Assembly (NCBI GenBank): GCA_016707285.1
Contig: JADJIA010000003.1
Span: 62,001-126,000 of the forward strand
Length of the DNA stretch: 64,000 nt
Direction: 5' to 3'
DNA from: Ignavibacteriales bacterium
Lineage (GTDB): Bacteria > Bacteroidota > Ignavibacteria > Ignavibacteriales > Ignavibacteriaceae
Below, one piece after another: positions 51,672-59,818 of the stretch (positions within the stretch are counted from its first letter, which is position 1; each line of letters opens with the position of its first letter). The notes under the pieces are model-generated. The model had not been told where the DNA came from. It saw only the letters and a list, made by a program, of their open reading frames with translations, and searched no databases. A program made the translations under genes and the position numbers.

Positions 51672-52808
51672 CTAATCAAGAAAATAGTGCAAGGCCTCAA
51701 CTAATTTATCCAAATCTTTTTTGGTATTATATCCCTGAACCGAAACCCTAAGATGCCGGGCACCATTATGTGGGAACACCGGAATTTCTATTTTGAATTT
51801 ATCATAAAGTTGTTCTTTCAGGTCCAAGGGAGCAGAAACGGGAAGTTTTACTGCCGCCATTTGTTTAAAGAGGGAAGAGTCGGCGGCGCATATCACTTCC
51901 ATTCCTTTCACTTGTTCCATCAAAAGTTTTGTTTCGAGGGTGAGGAAGTGGCATTTTTCAGATATCCCGGTCCAGTGATAGTCTTCCATAAACCGGATTG
52001 CAGCAGGAACTGTAAGGTAGTTGGAGATGTCGTGTGTGCCTTGATACTCAAATTCATTGATCAAATGTGAGGGACCCTCAATATCATTTGTTAATCCCCA
52101 ACTTATCACGGGGGGTTTCATCATATGTTGTAATTCATTTTTGACATATAAAAAAGCCGAACCCTTGGGAGCCATCATCCACTTATGGCAGTTTCCGGTG
52201 TAAAAATCGGGATCAAGTTCAGAGATATTTACAGGAATTTGTCCCGGAGCATGAGCAGCGTCAACAATTGTATAAATACTTCTCCCGCGTAGTTCGTCAA
52301 TAATCTCTTTTGCGGGGAAGGTGAGGGCAGAAGCAGAAGTAATGTGACTAAAAAATAGAGCCTTTGTTTTTGGTGTTACGGCATTCAGCAGAGCATTTTT
52401 GATTTGGTCACTATTTTCCACGGGGTAAGGGATTTTTGCAATAACAAGCTCTGCTCCTGTCTCGTCGCAGATAATTCGCCACATTCTTTCAAGTGCACCA
52501 TATTCCTGATCACTTATCACAACCTGATCCCCCTGTTTCAACCGAATTGAACGGGCGATTGCATTTACTCCCGTTGTGGTATTCGGGATAAATACCAGAT
52601 CATCGCGGAAACATCCAAGATATTTGGCTAAATGTCCACGGGCGGCAGAGAGCAATTCGCCACTTCTTCTTCCAATAAACTCAACCGGCTGCATTTCGAG
52701 CTCGTGCTGGTGTTTTTGATACTCCTTCATTACAGGCACGGGGCATGCACCAAAAGAGCCATGATTAAGGAAAATTACATCATCTCGCAGAAAAAAGAGG
52801 GACTTCAT
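51672..52808 (-). CDS. Class V PLP aminotransferase / isopenicillin N epimerase-like
   Basis: 378 residues from ATG 52808 (MKSLFFLRDDVIFLNHGSFG), where family members begin; an upstream ATG adds 15 unlikely residues. PLP Lys in DFYTGNCHKWMMAPKGSAFL, the Asp/His pair in IVDAAHAPGQ, and FIPNTTTGVNAI for the phosphate loop. This branch (isopenicillin-N-epimerase-like) racemises or desulphurises amino-acid substrates; the actual substrate is unknown. Divergent from the MscS gene with 65 bp between starts. Confidence 0.88.
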   Translation of the reverse strand: MKSLFFLRDDVIFLNHGSFGACPVPVMKEYQKHQHELEMQPVEFIGRRSGELLSAARGHLAKYLGCFRDDLVFIPNTTTGVNAIARSIRLKQGDQVVISDQEYGALERMWRIICDETGAELVIAKIPYPVENSDQIKNALLNAVTPKTKALFFSHITSASALTFPAKEIIDELRGRSIYTIVDAAHAPGQIPVNISELDPDFYTGNCHKWMMAPKGSAFLYVKNELQHMMKPPVISWGLTNDIEGPSHLINEFEYQGTHDISNYLTVPAAIRFMEDYHWTGISEKCHFLTLETKLLMEQVKGMEVICAADSSLFKQMAAVKLPVSAPLDLKEQLYDKFKIEIPVFPHNGARHLRVSVQGYNTKKDLDKLVEALHYFLD

Positions 52809-52873
52809 TATCTTTACAATTCCTGTTTTATTTAATTTGTAACGAACCCACAAAAATACAAAAAGGAGATGAC

Positions 52874-54025
52874 TTGAAAGAGTTGTTTGAAATAACTTCC
52901 GCCGACAAAAATTTGTTTATCTTCCTTGGAATAGTGGCAGGATCGATAGTTTTCTATTGGATACTCCAGGCTGTTGCTTTAAAAATTGTTGTAAAATTAG
53001 TTAAACGAACCATCACAAAGTTTGATGATATTTTGTTTAACAAAAAATTCGTCAGGCGAGTGATTTTATTAATTCCAACGATGATTATCAACAGATACGT
53101 CGGGTTGCTGGGTGAAAATGCAGCTGATGCAAGGATGTTTTTGTATGTATGGTACACACTGCTGTCGATTCTGATCGTATTCTCGGCGATTGATGCGTTC
53201 ATTGAATTGTATGAGCGACACGAAGGATTGAACAGGAAATCGTTAAAGGGATACCTCCAGATTATCAAGATTGTTCTGGGATTTTGGGCGCTTGTTGTAA
53301 TTGCAGGGATTTTCACTGATCAGAGTCCATGGTCGATTATAACAGGACTTAGTGCACTCACTGCCATCCTGATGTTGGTATTCAGGGACACAATCCTCTC
53401 GTTTATTGTCAACATTCAAATCAATTCATACGATCTTGTTGAGAAGGGTGACTGGATTGAAGTGCCAGCTTTTTCTGCTGATGGAACGGTGACCGACATT
53501 TCACTCCACACTATTAAAGTTCAGAATGGTGACAATACCATCTCAATTATCCCAACATATAAATTGATGGAAGTGGGATATAAAAACTGGCGACGAATCC
53601 AGGAGTTAAATGCACGGAGAATTAAAAGATCAATTGTCATCGATTCTTCCTCTATCAAAACAGTGGATGATCAGTTGCTCGAGAAAATAAGGAGCAAACC
53701 GATACTCACCGAGTTTATCGAAGAGTTCCTTGAAAGTGATAACTTTAAAAATTCGATTGAGGTGGATGTAACAAACTTAATGTTGTTCAGGCACTATATT
53801 CGCTGGTTTTTAAACAGACAGGAGAAAATCAGGTCTGATCTGAATATATCCGCAAGGCTGCTTCAACCTGTTGAATCCGGTTTCCCGTTGGAGATATATG
53901 CATTCACTTCAGAGACAACATTTGCAAAGTATGAAGACCTTCAAGCTCAATTGATGGAACACATTGTTGCTTTCTCCCACTACTTTGATATTGTGGTCTT
54001 TCAGAAGTCATTTACAGGGGTGTAA
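52874..54025 (+). CDS. MscS-family mechanosensitive channel
   Basis: 383 residues. TTG start 52874, with aaggag 5 nt upstream (ATG at 52869 is out of frame). Four N-terminal membrane segments (FIFLGIVAGSIVFYWILQAV, VILLIPTMIINRY, TLLSILIVFSAIDAF, WALVVIAGIF). A pore-lining helix and beta domain follow in ITGLSALTAILMLVFRDTIL and YDLVEKGDWIEVP. The soluble C-terminal vestibule is long (about 210 residues). The channel releases solutes under membrane tension. The pore helix has no perfect Gly/Ala ladder, so conductance may differ from MscS. Confidence 0.9.
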   Translation: MKELFEITSADKNLFIFLGIVAGSIVFYWILQAVALKIVVKLVKRTITKFDDILFNKKFVRRVILLIPTMIINRYVGLLGENAADARMFLYVWYTLLSILIVFSAIDAFIELYERHEGLNRKSLKGYLQIIKIVLGFWALVVIAGIFTDQSPWSIITGLSALTAILMLVFRDTILSFIVNIQINSYDLVEKGDWIEVPAFSADGTVTDISLHTIKVQNGDNTISIIPTYKLMEVGYKNWRRIQELNARRIKRSIVIDSSSIKTVDDQLLEKIRSKPILTEFIEEFLESDNFKNSIEVDVTNLMLFRHYIRWFLNRQEKIRSDLNISARLLQPVESGFPLEIYAFTSETTFAKYEDLQAQLMEHIVAFSHYFDIVVFQKSFTGV

Positions 54026-54087
54026 ATCTTCTGAAAAAGTATTATCTTTAAGTTCAACAAATAGTAATAATTTTATACCTTAGATAT

Positions 54088-55320
54088 ATGCCTAAACTCC
54101 TGCTCTTGTTAATAGTTGCACTTTTCTTTTTCACAGGATGTGAAGAAGAGCCCCCTGTACTTCCCGGGTTGAAGTTCAGCAGTATCACTGTTGTCTCAAA
54201 CCCTCCCGGGGCGGTTGTGTTTTTTAACAATAAGAGTACCGGAAAAGTAACCCCTACTGTTATCGAAAATCTTGAACCGGGGTTCTATAAGATTGATCTT
54301 AAACTTGATAAATATATAGATACCACTCTTTATACCCTGGTGGCCCGTAACCAACAGGATACAATGAAACTTGAGATGATGGAAAATCCATCAGACTGGT
54401 GGGTTAACTGGAACTCATCAAACTCACCCCTTCCGCTAAATGTAATTAATGACATTGCTCTCGATGCTTTTGACAATAAATGGCTTGGAACCAACGGAAA
54501 AGGTCTTGTAAAATTTGATGGACAGACTTGGACGGCGTTCGACAGATCAAACTCAGGAATTCCTGACAATTATATTTTGGATGTTTACATCGAAAAAAAC
54601 AATCGTATCTGGGTGGCAACCACAGAAGGATTTGGCAGATTTGAGAATGGCGTTTGGACAGTTTACAACAGGAACAACAGTAATCTGCCCGATAACTACA
54701 TCACCTCAATAGATATCGATCTACTCGGAAATGTGTGGCTGTCAACTTATTCGTCAGGTGTTGTCAAATTTGATGGAGTAACATTTAAGATTTATAACAC
54801 GGGTAACAGTGGACTGCCTGTAAATCGCGTCAACTGCGTAAAAACAGATCAAAACGGGTCTGTTTTAATTGGTACACATGGTGGTGGAATTGCTGTTTAC
54901 ACTCCTTCAACGGATGGCTGGATTATTCACAACTCAGTTACTTCAAATATTCCAAACGAATTTGTAAACAAGATTGTAATTGATCAAAAGAATGAGATTT
55001 GGGTCGGTTATCTCCCTTCAAGTGGAATGTCGGGTATTTCATCGTTTAACCGAAAGTTTTTCACCCATTTTAGTGCTTTTAACTCCGGGTTCACTGGTAC
55101 AATTATTACCGGTGTTGCGGTTTCAACAACGGGTAATGTGTGGGTTTCCACCGCAGATGCAGGGATATTTCATTACACAACCGGAAAATGGATAAAATAT
55201 AACACTGCAAATTCAGGAATTAAAGATAATGTCGCTCTTTCAATTGCGATTGACCGTGACGGAAACAAATGGGTAGGTGCCGGCGGACTCAACAGGTACA
55301 TCGGCGGGAAGGGGTTTTAG
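54088..55320 (+). CDS. Lipoprotein with PEGA domain and Reg_prop beta-propeller
   Basis: 410 residues. Lipobox LFFFTGC (Cys18). PEGA domain at about 30-85 (ITVVSNPPGAVVFFNNKSTG, KIDLKLDKYIDTTLY). From residue 105 on there are propeller repeats of about 42 residues with the 'D..GNxWLGTxxxGLVKFDG' pattern (FDNKWLGTNGKGLVKFDGQT, LGNVWLSTYSSGVVKFDGVT, GNKWVGAGGLNRYIGG), seven in total by eye. Such propellers sit at the sensor end of hybrid two-component systems; here it is a stand-alone envelope lipoprotein. A composite repeat block follows. Confidence 0.85.
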   Translation: MPKLLLLLIVALFFFTGCEEEPPVLPGLKFSSITVVSNPPGAVVFFNNKSTGKVTPTVIENLEPGFYKIDLKLDKYIDTTLYTLVARNQQDTMKLEMMENPSDWWVNWNSSNSPLPLNVINDIALDAFDNKWLGTNGKGLVKFDGQTWTAFDRSNSGIPDNYILDVYIEKNNRIWVATTEGFGRFENGVWTVYNRNNSNLPDNYITSIDIDLLGNVWLSTYSSGVVKFDGVTFKIYNTGNSGLPVNRVNCVKTDQNGSVLIGTHGGGIAVYTPSTDGWIIHNSVTSNIPNEFVNKIVIDQKNEIWVGYLPSSGMSGISSFNRKFFTHFSAFNSGFTGTIITGVAVSTTGNVWVSTADAGIFHYTTGKWIKYNTANSGIKDNVALSIAIDRDGNKWVGAGGLNRYIGGKGF

Positions 55321-55321
55321 T

Positions 55322-55511
55322 GTGGGATAGTTCCACGGATTATCACGGATTGAACACCGATTTTCACGGATGGTTTTAGGGGACGCAGATACACGCAGAT
55401 TAGACAGATTTTCGCAGAGGGGTGTGAGGATTAGGATTTCCTCTCACTTTCGCCAAAAAATAATACCTGATACCTGATAATTAATACCTTATACCTGATA
55501 CTTAATACCTA
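55322..55511. repeat. Composite repeat block before the ccm operon
   Basis: 55322-55376 is a ccacggat-type copy. 55381-55424 is an 'acgcagatacacgcagatta' element as at 20131. 55462-55511 has six variants of 'aatacctgatacctg', also present as 'ggtatcaggtatgagg' in inverse orientation near 5982. Confidence 0.75.
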
Positions 55512-55626
55512 AAACCGTATTTTCTTTTCCACTGTAAAGTAGTTTACACCGCTAAAATTTAACTTGACCAATAGTAAATTAAAAGTTACCTTTCCAAACT
55601 GGTTTATTTTATTTTCTCGAGAAAAA

Positions 55627-56349
55627 ATGAAGAACATTGTACACTCCCGCTGGTACCAGATTGTATTGTTTTTGTTGATGGCTTATGTGATTGTGGCAGG
55701 AATAACCTTTCCAATCGTGGCAAAACCTTCAGCCTGGTATGAATTTCCATTGATAATGGGACTTGGAGAAAATGCCAAGATTATTTTCTTTCATGTGCCC
55801 AGTTCGTGGCTTTCGGTGGTTGCTTTCCTGATGGCAACTATTTATAGTATAAAGTATTTACGGAAGAAGAATCTTGAAGATGATATGAAAGCCTGGACCT
55901 CGATTCAGATCGGGATGGTTTTTGTAATTCTTGCTACCGTTACCGGTTCTGTCTGGGCAAAATTTGCCTGGGGTTCGTTTTGGCACTGGGATCCAAGAGA
56001 GACTTCAATCTTCGCACTTTTGTTGATTTATGGAGCACTTTTTGCTCTCCGGTCGGCGATTGACAATGAAGAGAAAAGGGCAACTCTTTCCGCTGTTTAT
56101 AATATGATTGTATTTGTAACCGTTCCATTTTTTATATTCATTATGCCAAGAATTATGGCGGGGCTGCATCCGGGAAGTGCCGACGATGATAACGCGGGTC
56201 CTGTTGTTAACTTTAAGATGAATCAGAATATGCAGATGGTGTTTTATATTTCACTTACTGCATTCAGTATGCTTTATGCATGGATGTGGGGAGTGGGTTC
56301 AAAATCGATGATCTTGCTTGACAAGATTAAAAAACAAAAACTTTACTGA
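55627..56349 (+). CDS. ccmC: Cytochrome c biogenesis protein CcmC
   Basis: 240 residues from ATG 55627 (MKNIVHSRWYQIVLFLLMAY); an upstream start would add a hydrophilic leader. Six membrane segments. The heme-handling tryptophan motif is WGSFWHWDPRETSIF. CcmC attaches heme to the chaperone CcmE at the periplasmic side. First gene of the ccmC-D-E-F cluster. ccmA and ccmB are not present upstream in the window. Confidence 0.9.
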   Translation: MKNIVHSRWYQIVLFLLMAYVIVAGITFPIVAKPSAWYEFPLIMGLGENAKIIFFHVPSSWLSVVAFLMATIYSIKYLRKKNLEDDMKAWTSIQIGMVFVILATVTGSVWAKFAWGSFWHWDPRETSIFALLLIYGALFALRSAIDNEEKRATLSAVYNMIVFVTVPFFIFIMPRIMAGLHPGSADDDNAGPVVNFKMNQNMQMVFYISLTAFSMLYAWMWGVGSKSMILLDKIKKQKLY

Positions 56350-56362
56350 GGATTGTGAGTCG

Positions 56363-56497
56363 ATGGAATTTTTAGAAAAAAATGCGATATATATTGTTCT
56401 AATAATAGTGATGCTTACCTGGTCGGGTATTTTTACCTACCTGTTCACATTGGACAAAAGATTAAAAGAATTGAAGAAAGAAGTTGAGGAGAAATAA
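56363..56497 (+). CDS. CcmD-like small membrane protein
   Basis: 44 residues: MEFLEKNAIYIVLIIVMLTW and SGIFTYLFTLDKRLKELKKE. One membrane helix followed by a charged tail, between ccmC and ccmE, spaced 13 and 2 bp. Position and shape are those of CcmD, which stabilises the CcmC-CcmE complex. Sequence identity to E. coli CcmD cannot be claimed. Confidence 0.8.
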   Translation: MEFLEKNAIYIVLIIVMLTWSGIFTYLFTLDKRLKELKKEVEEK

Positions 56498-56499
56498 GT

Positions 56500-56934
56500 A
56501 TGTCTGAACAAACATTCATGCAAAAAAACGGTCGGTTTGTAATCGGCGGCGCAATAATAGTTGTATTTCTTGCATTCATGGGATATTTCTTTACCCAAAG
56601 CAGTATCGGATATGAAGAGAGCCTTGCGAAAGTGAAAGAGTCGGGCAAAATGATCCGGGCAACAGGTTCGTGGGTAAAAGAGAAAAATTATGAATATAAA
56701 GACAAAGTTTTTACATTCTATATGGAAGACAAAAACGGGAACCAAATGAAGGTGCTCTTCAATGGACCAATCCCAAACAATTTTGAATCGGCTACAAGTG
56801 TTGTTGTAACCGGCAAATACGAAGGTGATGTTTTTAAAGCAAAAGACATCCTCACAAAATGCCCTTCGAAGTATCAGGAAGGTGCCCCTGAGGGTGCTAC
56901 TCATCCTGACGGCGTAAAAAAGAAATCGTCGTAA
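56500..56934 (+). CDS. ccmE: Heme chaperone CcmE (Cys variant)
   Basis: 144 residues. N-terminal membrane anchor FVIGGAIIVVFLAFMGYFFT, then an OB-fold domain (FYMEDKNGNQMKVLFNG, VVVTGKYEGDVFKAKDILTK). The heme-binding motif reads CPSKYQ with Cys121 and Tyr125, where most proteobacterial CcmE have a His in H-x-x-x-Y. This Cys-type (C-x-x-x-Y) CcmE is known from archaea and some deep-branching bacteria. It accepts heme from CcmC and hands it to CcmF. Confidence 0.92.
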   Translation: MSEQTFMQKNGRFVIGGAIIVVFLAFMGYFFTQSSIGYEESLAKVKESGKMIRATGSWVKEKNYEYKDKVFTFYMEDKNGNQMKVLFNGPIPNNFESATSVVVTGKYEGDVFKAKDILTKCPSKYQEGAPEGATHPDGVKKKSS

Positions 56935-56974
56935 TTAAAAGAACTTAGAAGAACCCTCTAAAAAGGAGATCCAT

Positions 56975-59404
56975 ATGGCAGGAAGTATAGTATTAACTTT
57001 AGCCCTTGTATTTTCTCTTTTCTCGATGACCATGTTCTATTTTGGTTACCGTAGAGACGAGCAGGCACAAAAATATTTAAAGTTTGCCCGTTTGGGCTAT
57101 CACGCAATGGCGATGATGGTAATAGTTGCCTCCACATTGCTTTTGTATATCATTCTTACACATCAGTATCAATATCACTATGTGTTTAACTACAGTAACA
57201 GCGATTTACCGCTTGGGTTACTGTTGTCAACATTTTGGGCAGGGCAGGAAGGCAGCTTCATGCTTTGGATACTAATGACCACACTCATCGGAATAGGTCT
57301 TCAGTCATATACTGAAAAAAGAGGAGACCTTGAGCCAAGAGTAATGATGGTTTACACCCTCGCAACAACTTTCCTTCTCATCATGGTTTCTCCGATGATG
57401 AAAAACCCGTTTGCTTATATCTGGCAGGGTGAAAGTCCATTTATCGAGGTAAAATACTTTAATCAGCAACTTCTTCAATCTCTCGCTTTTATTCCTAATT
57501 TTCTTTTTGGGAATGAAGGTGGAAATCCTACACATCTTAAAATTGACCGTGAATTCATGGGGAACCTTGCTGCAACACAGTATCAGTTATCTGATATTCT
57601 TGTTTTGGGCAAGGGTCTAAATCCACTTCTTCAGAATTTCTGGATGCAGATTCACCCTCCGATTTTGTTCGCGGGATTTTCTGCTGCCACAGTTCCATTT
57701 GCATTTGCAATTTCAGCGTTGATTAAAAATGATTATCAGGACTGGGTTCGTCAGTCAATTCCATGGGTTCTCGGATGTGCCGGAATCCTCGGTTTGGGCA
57801 TTATGCTCGGTGGATATTGGGCATATGGTGTTCTTGGTTGGGGTGGATATTGGGCTTGGGATCCCGTGGAGAATTCAAGTCTTGTTCCATGGATAGTGAG
57901 TGTTGCTGCAATTCACACCATGCTCGTACAGATAAGGACACAGAAAAAAGACCCTGAAAAGGGGAGATATCTGATTACAAACATCATTCTTTCGGTTTTT
58001 ACTTATGTATTAGTGGTTTACAGCACCTTCCTTACCAGAAGTGGTATTCTTGGTGATTCATCTGTACACTCGTTCGCTGAGCCGGGAAGGACAGTTTATA
58101 TCTTTCTCGTAATTTTTGTTGTTACATTTACAGGCCTCGGATTTGGGATGGTACTTTTCAGACTCAAATCTCTATTGAAGATTTCAAAAGCCGGAGAAGA
58201 GTCAACTCTTTCGAGAGAACTTGCACTTTTTATGGCGTCATTCACGCTTGGAATGTCGGCACTTATAGTTTTTGCAGGAACTTCAGCCCCGATATTTGGA
58301 ATTAAAGTTGAAGTTGATTTCTACAACACAATGCATGTGCCACTCGGAATTATTTTGATGGCGATTAATGGATTGAGTATCATCTTAAAATGGAAAACAA
58401 CTGATTCAAAGAAAATGAAAGCTGATCTGCTTCGAACAGGCGCCATCACAGCAGTGATTAGTGCCGCCGCCATCTTTATCGGTGGAGTCGATAAAGTGAT
58501 GATGATTCTGCTTTTGGTTGCTTCCGTCTTTGCACTTGTTGTTAACGGCGAAGTGATGATCAGAATTATGAGAGGTGGTCAAAACAAACTTGGCGCTTAC
58601 ATCGCACATATTGGTATGGCGTTGTTCATTCTTGGAGTGATCGGTTCTTCCGCTTTTAGTTCCGAACAGGAAATTGACCTTGAAAAAGGGAAAACAGCCA
58701 AAGTTCTCGGATATGATGTTACATTTGTGGGACTCGAACCATTCCAGGAGAATGGACACACAAAATATCATTGTAAACTTGATGTCAAAATGGGCTCGAG
58801 CAGTTCCATTGTGAAACCAGTCATGTATATTGCTGATTTCAATAACTCCCTGATGAGGGAACCCGATATGAACTACGGTCTGCTTTCAGATTTTTATGTA
58901 GCTCCTGTTGGTTTTGATGATGGAATGCAAAATCCTGATGGTGATGCAATGACCATTTCGGAAGGGAAAGAAATTTCTGCTGCGGGAGTTCAAATCAAAT
59001 ATAAAGAGTTCATCAAACCTGATATGGCAGCGATGACCACTGATGCAGATTTCAACATGGGTGTTAGAGCTATAATCACCAAGGATGGCAAGTCGGTTGA
59101 AAAAGACCTGCTTTATTCCAGAATTGGTGGTAAAATGCAGGCTGATCCCGTAATACTTGATGAATTTGGAGTTACTTTAACTTTAAAAACCGTAAATCCG
59201 GGTGACAAAGTTGCCACTGTAATTGTGGCTGATAAAGATGGTAATACATCCAAATCGGCACCAAAAGAAGTATTAACAATACACGCTTCGATCAAACCGA
59301 TGATTAATCTGGTTTGGGCAGGTGTGCTTGTAGCAGTATTTGGATTTGTTGATTTCTACTGTAAGAAGATTAAAGGAAACGCAGCAAATGCAATAATGCA
59401 ATAA
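56975..59404 (+). CDS. ccmF: Cytochrome c heme lyase CcmF
   Basis: 809 residues, longer than the usual about 640. aaaggag lies 5 nt before the ATG. About 14 hydrophobic segments. The WWD domain is WGGYWAWDPVENSSLVPW; MQIHPPILFAGFSAATVPF and FLTRSGILGDSSVHSF are typical of CcmF. A large soluble C-terminal section (about 600-780, beginning SSEQEIDLEKGKTAKVLGYD) precedes the last helix. It ligates heme to the CxxCH of apocytochromes c. CcmH/CcmI are not in the window. The 3' end runs into a caataatg-type repeat. Confidence 0.92.
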   Translation: MAGSIVLTLALVFSLFSMTMFYFGYRRDEQAQKYLKFARLGYHAMAMMVIVASTLLLYIILTHQYQYHYVFNYSNSDLPLGLLLSTFWAGQEGSFMLWILMTTLIGIGLQSYTEKRGDLEPRVMMVYTLATTFLLIMVSPMMKNPFAYIWQGESPFIEVKYFNQQLLQSLAFIPNFLFGNEGGNPTHLKIDREFMGNLAATQYQLSDILVLGKGLNPLLQNFWMQIHPPILFAGFSAATVPFAFAISALIKNDYQDWVRQSIPWVLGCAGILGLGIMLGGYWAYGVLGWGGYWAWDPVENSSLVPWIVSVAAIHTMLVQIRTQKKDPEKGRYLITNIILSVFTYVLVVYSTFLTRSGILGDSSVHSFAEPGRTVYIFLVIFVVTFTGLGFGMVLFRLKSLLKISKAGEESTLSRELALFMASFTLGMSALIVFAGTSAPIFGIKVEVDFYNTMHVPLGIILMAINGLSIILKWKTTDSKKMKADLLRTGAITAVISAAAIFIGGVDKVMMILLLVASVFALVVNGEVMIRIMRGGQNKLGAYIAHIGMALFILGVIGSSAFSSEQEIDLEKGKTAKVLGYDVTFVGLEPFQENGHTKYHCKLDVKMGSSSSIVKPVMYIADFNNSLMREPDMNYGLLSDFYVAPVGFDDGMQNPDGDAMTISEGKEISAAGVQIKYKEFIKPDMAAMTTDADFNMGVRAIITKDGKSVEKDLLYSRIGGKMQADPVILDEFGVTLTLKTVNPGDKVATVIVADKDGNTSKSAPKEVLTIHASIKPMINLVWAGVLVAVFGFVDFYCKKIKGNAANAIMQ

Positions 59405-59424
59405 TGCAGTAATCCAATAATGAG
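59388..59424. repeat. caataatg-type repeat overlapping the ccmF stop
   Basis: Four variants of 'caataatg' and 'cagtaatc', two of them inside the last codons of ccmF (AIMQ + stop). Same family as 1971-2008. Confidence 0.75.
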
Positions 59425-59431
59425 TATTTGC

Positions 59432-59476
59432 AAGTGCCAAAGGTTTCATAATGATTCTTTTGGCACTTTTTTTTTT
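59432..59476 (+). terminator. Terminator of the ccm operon
   Basis: aagtgccaaa ... ttttggcactt, a 10-bp stem with a 15-nt loop and ten T. It begins 28 bp after the ccmF stop. Confidence 0.8.
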
Positions 59477-59577
59477 GACCACTCAAATAAAACAGTTTTG
59501 TTTATAATTCCAGAATAGTTAGTTTAAAACGAAACAATAAAATATTTTAACAGTGGAAGTAGAAAAGGCATAACACT

Positions 59578-59799
59578 ATGCCACAATTACATCAATCGGT
59601 TGCACGATTTTCAAGTAAAAATTTGGTAAACATTTTTTCCTGTCGAAAACATTCTTTGTATTTGATAAGATTTTACCAACTGCTTTGTCTGTTCCTCCTC
59701 TTATCCTTTCAAAATATCAATTCTCAACATTTCCAAATTGAACAAACAGAAGTTTTTGTAAATGAGAGCTGGAGTTCTACTCCGTTTGAGTCATTTTAG
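59578..59799 (+). CDS. Short hypothetical protein with membrane/signal segment
   Basis: 73 residues. A basic leader (SVARFSSKNLVNIFSCRKHS) is followed by a hydrophobic stretch LIRFYQLLCLFLLLSFQNIN and 'SQ', then 24 polar residues to the stop. The signal-like part resembles the start of a secreted protein of which nothing further remains. It lies 19 bp before the next gene. It may be a relic or a leader; I would not insist on it. Confidence 0.35.
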   Translation: MPQLHQSVARFSSKNLVNIFSCRKHSLYLIRFYQLLCLFLLLSFQNINSQHFQIEQTEVFVNESWSSTPFESF

Positions 59800-59818
59800 C
59801 AAGTAGAAAGAATTAGAA

